DNA of 6,523 nt, taken from positions 1 through 6,523 of the forward strand of contig SLDM01000145.1 in the NCBI GenBank assembly GCA_007125255.1, in the 5' to 3' direction. Each line of letters opens with the position of its first letter. Position 1 is the stretch's first letter. The notes beneath the pieces are model-generated. The model was given only the letters and a program-made list of their open reading frames with translations. It was not told the origin of the DNA and did not search any database. The stretch comes from Phycisphaerales bacterium (GTDB taxonomy: Bacteria; Planctomycetota; Phycisphaerae; Phycisphaerales; SM1A02). The position numbers and the translations under genes are program-made. This document shows, piece by piece, positions 1 to 4,393 of this stretch.

Positions 1-68
1 ACGGCTTCATCCCGCTGCCCGAGTCCGTCGCCAAGGAATGGCGCACCAAGCTCGGCATCGAGAAGTAA
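1..68 (+). CDS. C-terminal end of an upstream gene, possibly PstS-like phosphate-binding protein
   Basis: Only the last 21 codons are in the window, in the frame starting at base 3 and ending with TAA at 66-68. They read GFIPLPESVAKEWRTKLGIE followed by K. A G-[FY]-[IV]-P-L-P segment a few residues before the C-terminus is typical of PstS-type phosphate ABC transporter substrate-binding proteins, which bind phosphate outside the cytoplasmic membrane for PstCAB. That match rests on one short motif, so the assignment is tentative. The frame itself is well supported by the perfect terminator 32 bases after the stop, which also shows that this gene ends its transcription unit. No pst or phoU partner is visible downstream. 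Confidence 0.4.
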   Translation, partial: GFIPLPESVAKEWRTKLGIEK

Positions 69-100
69 TCGTAGCCAATTCGAATCAAGGCAAGATCATG

Positions 101-132
101 CCGCGGACCCGATCACGGGTCCGCGGTTTTTT
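101..132 (+). terminator. Strong rho-independent terminator
   Basis: An 11-bp perfect GC-rich stem (CCGCGGACCCG at 101-111 with CGGGTCCGCGG at 116-126) closes a 4-nt ATCA loop and is followed directly by six T residues (127-132). It lies 32 bases after the stop of the truncated upstream gene and separates it from the zinc-ribbon gene that follows. Confidence 0.95.
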
Positions 133-178
133 CCTGTTCCCACAAGGCCACGATCGCTGATCACACCGACCCGTCGCC

Positions 179-207
179 TTGAGTCCGTCCTCAAGACTCG
201 GTACAAA
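179..207 (+). promoter_or_regulatory. Sigma70-like promoter for the zinc-ribbon gene
   Basis: TTGAGT at 179-184 (4 of 6 to the -35 consensus) and TACAAA at 202-207 (4 of 6 to the -10) are separated by exactly 17 bases. Transcription would start near 214, leaving a leader of about 75 nt before the ATG at 290. A TTG within this -35 box also opens the long reading frame of the gene, and a promoter role explains that TTG better than a start codon does. Confidence 0.55.
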
Positions 208-278
208 CAGAGATGACTCCGTTCCCGTTCTTACTCATGCTCTTGATCTTGATCGCAGGCGGCCACATGCTTCCATCC

Positions 279-283
279 AGGAG
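279..283 (+). promoter_or_regulatory. Ribosome-binding site that fixes the start at 290
   Basis: AGGAG sits 6 nt before the ATG at 290. The in-frame TTG at 179 has no such site, so the start at 290 is preferred. Confidence 0.75.
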
Positions 284-289
284 CAACCC

Positions 290-844
290 ATGACCACGAT
301 CTTCTGCCGCAAATGCCACGCCGTCGTCGAGGAGGGCGAGCCCTTCTGCGCACGCTGCCTCACGCTGGTGCAGCGAACCTCCCTCCTGCGGCGAATCTTT
401 GGTCGATTCACGCATTGGTGCGGCGACATGTTCAGCAGGTCCGGCCCGCACCACGCGCATTTGAGCGACCACGCGCCCGTGACCCGAACGGACATCACCC
501 ACAGGACGGACGAACGCATCACGTTCACCGATCGGAACACCGGCGAAGTGCGCGTGTACAACAGTCGAGATGAGTTACCCCCGGCATTGCGCGAAACAAT
601 CGACTCAGCTCTGGATGCATCACGCTCCGGCTCAACATCGGAATTTCGCGCCACCATGAACCAACGCTCCATCACGAAGCGGATCGTGACCGGATCAGAC
701 GGCAGGGAACACCGCGAAATCTTCGTGCGGGATGGTGACGGCGAGGAACGGAGTTACAGGAACCTCGATGAGCTCCCGCCGGAGTTCCGCCGGCTTCTCA
801 GGGACCTACCCGAACCGAATGGCCCCGACGACCAACGCCGATGA
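290..844 (+). CDS. Zinc-ribbon protein with duplicated DELPP motif
   Basis: This 184-aa protein has no signal peptide or membrane segment and is probably cytoplasmic. Residues 6-23 form a short zinc ribbon with C6-x2-C9 and C20-x2-C23. A basic linker follows (about 29-50), then two copies of a small module. Copy one ends in YNSRDELPPALRETI (90-104) and copy two in YRNLDELPPEFRRLL (156-170). Each follows a stretch of charged beta-like residues with the pattern D-x-x-[TD]-G-E. Motifs of the type Y-x-[SN]-x-[DE]-E-[LM]-P-P-x-x-R occur, to my knowledge, in other bacterial hypothetical proteins, but I know no function for them. The ATG at 290 is chosen over TTG at 179 because of its AGGAG site and the promoter overlapping the TTG. 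The gene has its own promoter and a small hairpin right after the stop, so it looks monocistronic. It could be a regulator or an adaptor, but nothing in the sequence decides this. Confidence 0.8.
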   Translation: MTTIFCRKCHAVVEEGEPFCARCLTLVQRTSLLRRIFGRFTHWCGDMFSRSGPHHAHLSDHAPVTRTDITHRTDERITFTDRNTGEVRVYNSRDELPPALRETIDSALDASRSGSTSEFRATMNQRSITKRIVTGSDGREHREIFVRDGDGEERSYRNLDELPPEFRRLLRDLPEPNGPDDQRR

Positions 845-871
845 AACCATGCGAGGCCATGGTTCTTCCGT
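845..871 (+). terminator. Weak hairpin just after the zinc-ribbon gene
   Basis: AACCATG (845-851) pairs perfectly with CATGGTT (858-864) around a 6-nt loop and is followed by CTTCC rather than a full T run. It begins at the base after the stop codon. As a terminator it is weak: the stem is 7 bp and only moderately GC-rich. Confidence 0.35.
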
Positions 872-943
872 ACCAGCTCACGCATCGCACCTGGATGAAG
901 GGTTCCCAACTATCCAGTACACTACTCACCGTACCTCCATGGC

Positions 944-1276
944 TTGACGGGCAACTCAAGCTCTTTTCACTTTTATACGGAGGTGCGACATGCAACAGCA
1001 CAACGACACCGTTCGCGGCGCGAAGAACGTGCGCGATCATTGCTGCTTTCGAGGCCGAGGCCTACTTTTGACGAACGGTCGCATGAGGAATCGAAGCCGC
1101 TGAGCAAGCGCCGTCGCGGTTATCCGTCCGAGACGTGCGTCAAGCGCGGCGACCGACGCATCACGACGCCGATGGGCGAGAAGGAACTGCTCGAAAAGCT
1201 CGGCCGCAATGATCTCTGCCCCTGCGGCAGCGGCAAGCAGTTCAAGCGCTGCTGTCTCAAGTCCGGCCGATTTTGA
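944..1276 (+). CDS. SEC-C motif metal-binding protein, start uncertain
   Basis: The C-terminus is an unambiguous SEC-C motif: [18 protein letters not shown], followed by LKSGRF and a TGA at 1274-1276. Its ligands follow C-x-C-x8-C-C. SEC-C motifs bind zinc; they are best known at the C-terminus of SecA, where they contact SecB and ribosomes, and they also occur in small stand-alone proteins like this one. The preceding stretch ([20 protein letters not shown]) also looks like real protein, so the coding part probably reaches back to about 1100. Further upstream the frame is Arg-rich and unconvincing. The coordinates give the open frame from its first TTG (944), giving 110 aa. Other starts are TTG 1040, CTG 1100 and ATG 1172 (34 aa); none has a Shine-Dalgarno site, while the strong one at 979-983 serves a different frame. 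The C-terminal 60 residues are secure; the N-terminus is not. A hairpin at 1325-1358 ends the unit. Confidence 0.7.
   Translation: MTGNSSSFHFYTEVRHATAQRHRSRREERARSLLLSRPRPTFDERSHEESKPLSKRRRGYPSETCVKRGDRRITTPMGEKELLEKLGRNDLCPCGSGKQFKRCCLKSGRF
979..983 (+). promoter_or_regulatory. Strong ribosome-binding site before the 37-codon ORF
   Basis: GGAGG is spaced 6 nt from the ATG at 990, one of the best start signals in the window. It serves the frame that stops at 1103, not the frame that encodes the SEC-C motif. Confidence 0.6.
990..1103 (+). CDS. 37-aa small ORF or leader peptide upstream of the SEC-C motif
   Basis: The ATG at 990 has a near-ideal GGAGG site 6 nt upstream. The frame runs 37 codons, begins [19 protein letters not shown], is rich in Arg, and stops with TGA at 1101-1103. 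I recognise no family. The ORF lies inside the open frame that ends in the SEC-C motif, displaced by one base. Its TGA overlaps a CTG codon (1100-1102) of the SEC-C frame just before the conserved-looking stretch [12 protein letters not shown]. Three readings fit: a small protein or leader peptide coupled to the SEC-C gene; the true N-terminus of the SEC-C protein, joined by a frameshift or a sequencing error between about 1020 and 1100; or a fortuitous start. No promoter is clear; a weak TACACT (-10-like) lies at 918-923. Confidence 0.35.
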   Translation: MQQHNDTVRGAKNVRDHCCFRGRGLLLTNGRMRNRSR

Positions 1277-1324
1277 CGGCGCCAATCGCAATGATTACTG
1301 CCGTGAGTAAAACTGATGGAATCC

Positions 1325-1363
1325 AAGCGTCCGGGCGAAATATCTCGCTCGGACGCTTTCGCT
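1325..1363 (+). terminator. Probable terminator after the SEC-C gene
   Basis: AAGCGTCCG (1325-1333) pairs with CGGACGCTT (1350-1358). The stem continues inward through one G-U pair and GCGA/TCGC to a 6-nt AATATC loop, giving 14 pairs. The downstream tract is only moderately T-rich (TCGCTTTCT). Position, about 50 bases after the SEC-C stop, fits termination. Confidence 0.65.
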
Positions 1364-1542
1364 TTCTGGGTCTTCGGGAATCTGTGTGGGTGGGAGGAGG
1401 GGGCTCGGCTCTGGATCCAGCAGGCACTCGGGGGTGTGGAAGCGTTTCGGCTGGGCAGAGCGATACTCGGCTCGGTGAACGGACAGGTTCGGTGTAACCC
1501 TCGCTCTTCACCCACACGAAACCCTGAAGCCCGCAATTTCTC
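1364..1542. other. Intergenic stretch before the Kunitz gene
   Basis: With the terminator, this is part of a 336-bp gap (1277-1612). I see no credible gene: the open frames crossing it have no recognisable motif and run through the terminator hairpin. GTGTGGGTG (1384-1392) and CACCCACAC (1509-1517) are 9-bp inverted repeats 116 nt apart and may be chance. Confidence 0.5.
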
Positions 1543-1570
1543 TTGCCTATCGCCGGCCTTAAGATATTCT
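1543..1570 (+). promoter_or_regulatory. Sigma70-like promoter of the Kunitz-dockerin gene
   Basis: TTGCCT (1543-1548, 4 of 6) and TATTCT (1565-1570, 4 of 6) are 16 bases apart. Transcription would start near 1577, leaving a leader of about 36 nt that contains a strong GGAGGTGA site (1602-1609) whose GGAGG core lies 6 nt from the ATG at 1613. Confidence 0.55.
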
Positions 1571-1612
1571 GAAACAGATGGTGGGTGAGCCAACGGGCGG
1601 TGGAGGTGACCT

Positions 1613-2410
1613 ATGCATTTCATGAAATTGGCGGGTATGGTCGTTCTTATGACCCTGGTGATTGCGGGCGCGGCGGTCGTACTGCCGACGGCTCAGGCCG
1701 AAGGCGATGATCGCGATGAACCGGCATGCCTCCTGCCGCCCGACGCCGGGCCGTGCGATGGCGTCTTTCCGCGGTGGTACTTCAACACCGAAACCGGCAT
1801 CTGCGAGCCGTTCACCTACGGCGGTTGTGGCGGAAACGCGAACAACTATGAATCACTCGAAGCGTGTCAGCACGCCTGCATGGATATCTGTGAACTGCCG
1901 GCCGTCTACGGTCCATGCCAGGCGGCACATCCTCGCTGGCACTTCAATTCCGTGACGGGAGGATGCGAGCAGTTCATCTGGGGTGGATGCGATCCGAATG
2001 CCAACAACTTTCCGACGCTCGCTGATTGCGAAGCATCCTGTGGCGGTGAGACGAGCGTCTGTCAGCTTCCGCTGCAACCGGGTGAATGTGAAGATGATCC
2101 CGGCTGGTACTACCTGCCGACCTGGGGCACGTGCGCGCCGGTGCCGCAGGGATGGTGCGGCACGGATGTCAACCGCCATGGCACCGAAGAAGAATGCCTC
2201 AATGCCTGTTACGCACCGCTCTGCTTCGGTGATCTAAACGGCGACGGCACCGTCGGGGTCGCTGATCTTGTCATGCTGCTTGAGAGTTGGGCAAGCCCCT
2301 GCCCGTCGTGGCACCCGTGCCCGGCGGATCTGACATTCGACGGGACCGTCGGTGTCAGCGACCTTCTGACGCTGCTCGAGTTCTGGGGGACATGCTGGTC
2401 GCCGTGGTGA
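1613..2410 (+). CDS. Secreted protein with three Kunitz/BPTI modules and a dockerin-like pair
   Basis: This 265-aa protein has a signal peptide (1-29, hydrophobic core about 9-24, likely cleavage after AQA). Kunitz module 1 (39-89) and module 2 (93-143) match BPTI spacing exactly: six Cys at the positions of C5, C14, C30, C38, C51 and C55, plus F33, [YW]-G-G-C, N43-N44 and [YF]45. Module 3 (150-199) keeps all six Cys but lacks one residue between the second and third, and has lost the G-G-C and N-N signatures. Residues 207-258 form two dockerin-like EF-hand loops, DLNGDGTVGVAD and DLTFDGTVGVSD, each before a leucine-rich helix ending in W. The Ca ligands at loop positions 1, 5 and 12 are kept. 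Kunitz domains usually inhibit serine proteases through the residue after the second Cys (P1). Here P1 is Asp49, Gln103 and Glu160 instead of Lys or Arg, so trypsin inhibition is unlikely; another target, toxin-like binding or a structural role is possible. Its promoter and RBS suggest a single-gene unit. Confidence 0.95.
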   Translation: MHFMKLAGMVVLMTLVIAGAAVVLPTAQAEGDDRDEPACLLPPDAGPCDGVFPRWYFNTETGICEPFTYGGCGGNANNYESLEACQHACMDICELPAVYGPCQAAHPRWHFNSVTGGCEQFIWGGCDPNANNFPTLADCEASCGGETSVCQLPLQPGECEDDPGWYYLPTWGTCAPVPQGWCGTDVNRHGTEEECLNACYAPLCFGDLNGDGTVGVADLVMLLESWASPCPSWHPCPADLTFDGTVGVSDLLTLLEFWGTCWSPW

Positions 2411-2447
2411 GGCGTGCTACGGCCAGAGAGGCACAGCGGTGAGACGT

Positions 2448-2534
2448 AGGCATCGAGGCATGGAGAGAAAGCGACGGAGCGACGGAGGGAGGAAGCGACG
2501 AAGGGGAGGGATCCAGGCATCGAGGCATCGAGAG
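2448..2534 (+). repeat. 20-bp direct repeat pair with GGCATCGA core
   Basis: The 20-mer at 2448-2467 and that at 2515-2534 (AGGCATCGAGGCATCGAGAG) differ at one base. Each itself holds a tandem AGGCATCG/AGGCAT unit. They flank the first purine-rich repeat block. Confidence 0.8.
2468..2506 (+). repeat. Purine-rich GCGACGRAG repeat, copy 1
   Basis: This 39-bp block matches 2703-2741 at 35 of 39 positions, including an identical 17-mer AAAGCGACGGAGCGACG. It is made of degenerate GCGACGRAG subunits. Confidence 0.85.
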
Positions 2535-2595
2535 GTGGAACCGCATCAAGCGCGCGTCGCGAAAGGCGCAACCCTCATGCTTTACGCTGCGCGAT

Positions 2596-2692
2596 GAAGC
2601 ATGGCACCCGGCCACCGTGAAATGAGACACAGGGCATCGGGTGCTCATCAGGGCACCGGGTGCCATGCTTCGTCCCGAAGGGCGAAGCATGG
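2596..2692 (+). repeat. Nested inverted repeats with two exclusive foldings
   Basis: GAAGCATGGCACCCGG (2596-2611) is the perfect reverse complement of 2656-2671. The right arm overlaps a second hairpin: CCATGCTTCG (2663-2672) pairs with CGAAGCATGG (2683-2692), with an inner CCC-GAA-GGG that extends the stem. The middle segment can pair with only one partner at a time. A near-direct repeat, GGGCATCGGGTGC (2632-2644) and GGGCACCGGGTGC (2651-2663), lies in the spacer. There is no T tract. Confidence 0.85.
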
Positions 2693-2702
2693 AGGTGGGA
2701 GA

Positions 2703-2741
2703 AAAGCGACGGAGCGACGAAGGGGCGAAGCGACGGAGGGG
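2703..2741 (+). repeat. Purine-rich GCGACGRAG repeat, copy 2
   Basis: Second copy of the 39-bp block at 2468-2506 (four mismatches), placed just after the inverted-repeat cluster. Its 12-bp core GAGCGACGAAGG recurs on the minus strand at 5415-5404. Confidence 0.85.
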
Positions 2742-2836
2742 TGGTCGCTGGCTGTGGCAACGGATCAATGAAAGAAGGCGAGAGACAGATGAGCGCTCTG
2801 GACATACCATGAGCCAACCGTTCAGATGATTGACCC

Positions 2837-2842
2837 GAGGGG
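2837..2842 (+). promoter_or_regulatory. Ribosome-binding site fixing the start at 2851
   Basis: GAGGGG lies 8 nt before the ATG at 2851 and after the in-frame TTG at 2830, so the ATG is the better start. Confidence 0.65.
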
Positions 2843-2850
2843 CACCAGAC

Positions 2851-4212
2851 ATGAAACCATATTCCCTGACTTCGACTCGCAACAGCTCACGCATCGCGAG
2901 GTCGATTGCAAGTTGCGTGCACGGCGCGATGGTCTTGTGCATTATTGCCACCTTTCCTTCATCAGCGGTTGCCGGCGATGATGAAGCCTCAGAGGGAAAG
3001 GGCGACGTATCGCCCGGTTCCGGGTCTCTCTTCAACGCCGAACTCGCGGAACGAATGCGCATTGCTCATGAGGATGGCGATCATCGGCAGCGGTACCGTG
3101 ACCTTCATCTGCCGATTCTTGAAGAGGCGCGCGAGAATCCGGAAGCCCTGTGGAAGTTCCTGACCGACCCTGCGACGCCGTATCTTGAACGGCAAGCGGC
3201 TGCGCATCGCTGTACAGACGTGTTTCCGCCGGAGTTTGTCCCTCGGCTGGTCGATGCCATTGAAGCTCTGAAGCCGCATAGCTGGGGTGTGCGTAGGTAT
3301 CCGATCAATGCTGCCTTCGCACCCGGCGGTGGTCCTGAACCGATGCTGCCTGACGAACCGATCAATGTGCTTGGACACGAATGGGAACCGGTCGCGGCAC
3401 CTATCGATCATCCGCTGACCTGGGATGAGCACGTCGCGGCACCGTGGCCGTGGCAGGTCGAAAGAGCGCTCAATGCTACTTGGTCCAGCCTCAGCCATCG
3501 GATGCCTCGGCATCATCGCATGAAGGTAACTGAGATGGCGCTGCAGCTTCCTCGCGCAACAGATGATGAAGCCAGACACTTTCTCAAGCTATCCGACCTT
3601 GGGTTTCGAACTATCGAAGTGCTTGCGGCATACTACGAGATCGCCCTTGACCCAGTCATGGAAACGGCCGCGTGGGAAATCATGCATTTTCGAATGGGCT
3701 TTGTGCGCAATCCGCGAACGCCGCATGCGCCGCAACTTGGCGCGGTGCTGGTCGAGGATGTGTTGCGCCACTCGCCGCATGCCCGTGCTCGTGAGGCCGC
3801 TGCGTATCGGTTGAAATCGTTTCCCGTCAAGCATCGCCGAACACACCAGACGACGCGCCCGATCGTTCCCTACGCTGCGATCATCGCTGCCTCGGAGCGG
3901 GCGATTGATGAAGAGACCGGACGCGAACGGTATCTGAGTCACATTGAACGGGGTCGCGACATGACTCAGTCAATCCAGTGGCATCGACTCTCGGTGTACG
4001 CCTTCTCCGTTTGTGAAACAGTTCCCGATCCGCCGATCGTGGTTGATCGGCGCATGGGCCATCGATCGCCGGAGGTCGCGGTCAAGCTCGATCGATTCGC
4101 GGAGTGGTTTCATGAGAACCGCGAGATGCTGGAAGCCAGGGCGGCCCGGCAGCAGTCGCGAATCGACGCCGCCCGCGCGGCGCTTCGTGGTGAGCAGCCG
4201 GTGAATCAGTGA
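2851..4212 (+). CDS. Exported helical protein of unknown function
   Basis: The product is 453 aa from the ATG preferred for its RBS; a TTG 21 bases upstream would add 7 residues. It begins with a long basic N-region (R10, R14, R17), a hydrophobic core (about 25-36) and SSAVAG, which suggests signal-peptidase cleavage after AVA (41). The mature part has only two Cys (121 and 388) and no membrane segment. It looks mostly alpha-helical: two stretches (about 85-142 and 292-325, including HSPHARAREAAAYRLKSF) resemble HEAT-like helix pairs, and residues 408-446 form a charged, probably coiled helix. A Pro- and Trp-rich middle part (about 150-205) separates them. I recognise no family and no catalytic motif. 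The gene is flanked upstream by a repeat-filled gap with no clear promoter and downstream by a hairpin, and it converges on the minus-strand gene that follows. Confidence 0.88.
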   Translation: MKPYSLTSTRNSSRIARSIASCVHGAMVLCIIATFPSSAVAGDDEASEGKGDVSPGSGSLFNAELAERMRIAHEDGDHRQRYRDLHLPILEEARENPEALWKFLTDPATPYLERQAAAHRCTDVFPPEFVPRLVDAIEALKPHSWGVRRYPINAAFAPGGGPEPMLPDEPINVLGHEWEPVAAPIDHPLTWDEHVAAPWPWQVERALNATWSSLSHRMPRHHRMKVTEMALQLPRATDDEARHFLKLSDLGFRTIEVLAAYYEIALDPVMETAAWEIMHFRMGFVRNPRTPHAPQLGAVLVEDVLRHSPHARAREAAAYRLKSFPVKHRRTHQTTRPIVPYAAIIAASERAIDEETGRERYLSHIERGRDMTQSIQWHRLSVYAFSVCETVPDPPIVVDRRMGHRSPEVAVKLDRFAEWFHENREMLEARAARQQSRIDAARAALRGEQPVNQ

Positions 4213-4236
4213 CGTCGCCGGGTGCAGTGGTCTGGA

Positions 4237-4265
4237 GTCATGACCTCACGACAGTGAGGCATGAC
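4237..4265 (+). terminator. Hairpin after the exported-protein gene
   Basis: GTCATG (4237-4242) and CCTCAC (4244-4249) pair with GTGAGG (4254-4259) and CATGAC (4260-4265) around a GACA loop. This gives 12 pairs with one bulged A. It lies 24 bases after the stop. It lacks a T tract on either strand, so it may be an RNA 3'-end stabiliser or a non-canonical terminator between convergent genes. Confidence 0.45.
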
Positions 4266-4330
4266 GCAACGCCTCGCGGATGCGCGATTGTTATGCAGCT
4301 TGAACCGGATGACTGTCGCGTGCCCGCATG

Positions 4331-4378
4331 GCCTTCGCTCCTTCCGCCCGCTCAGACCATGGCACCCGCGAGGTGCCA
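4331..4378 (-). repeat. TGGCACC palindrome with a purine-rich neighbour
   Basis: TGGCACC (4360-4366) and GGTGCCA (4372-4378) form a 7-bp stem around CGCGA. Read on the minus strand, GGGTGCCATG is followed about 15 bases later by GGAGCGAAGG. The same order (GGGTGCCATG, then GGAGCGACGAAGG) occurs on the plus strand at 2658-2723. This suggests a related, decayed copy of that intergenic element. Confidence 0.5.
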
Positions 4379-4393
4379 CGTACGGCCACGCTC

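Larger units (their letters stand above)
2411..2836. other. Repeat-filled intergenic region
   Basis: This gap of about 440 bp has no credible gene. It is strongly purine-rich on the plus strand in two blocks (2448-2540 and 2691-2745), which are direct repeats. Between them lies a set of inverted repeats. The long minus-strand frame through it (3062-2355) is a low-complexity translation of these repeats. No good promoter for the gene at 2851 is visible, so that gene may be transcribed from an atypical promoter. Confidence 0.7.

Noticed and set aside
944..978. TTGACG (944) with TTATAC (973) as a promoter for the ORF at 990
   Set aside because: The spacing of about 23 bases is too long for sigma70, and a start from this -10 would fall within or after the ribosome-binding site.
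841..1071. Plus-strand frame whose ATG overlaps the stop of the zinc-ribbon gene (ATGA)
   Set aside because: The overlap suggests coupling, but the 76-aa product has no motif and the frame crosses the hairpin just after the stop as well as the RBS-led ORF at 990.
1384..1517. 9-bp inverted repeat GTGTGGGTG/CACCCACAC
   Set aside because: The arms are 116 bases apart in a low-complexity GT/AC context, with no further pairing; likely chance.
1316..1588. 90-codon plus-strand frame after the SEC-C gene
   Set aside because: It begins before the terminator hairpin, reads through it and through the next promoter, and shows no RBS or motif.
2905..2916. Lipobox-like I-A-S-C at residues 19-22 of the exported helical protein
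   Set aside because: The hydrophobic core comes after this Cys, not before it, so lipoprotein processing there is implausible; a signal-peptidase I site after AVA fits better.
2355..3062. 235-codon open frame on the minus strand
   Set aside because: Its middle is a low-complexity Ser/Pro/Arg translation of the purine-rich repeats, and its start lies inside the signal-peptide region of the exported-protein gene. It has no RBS or recognisable domain.
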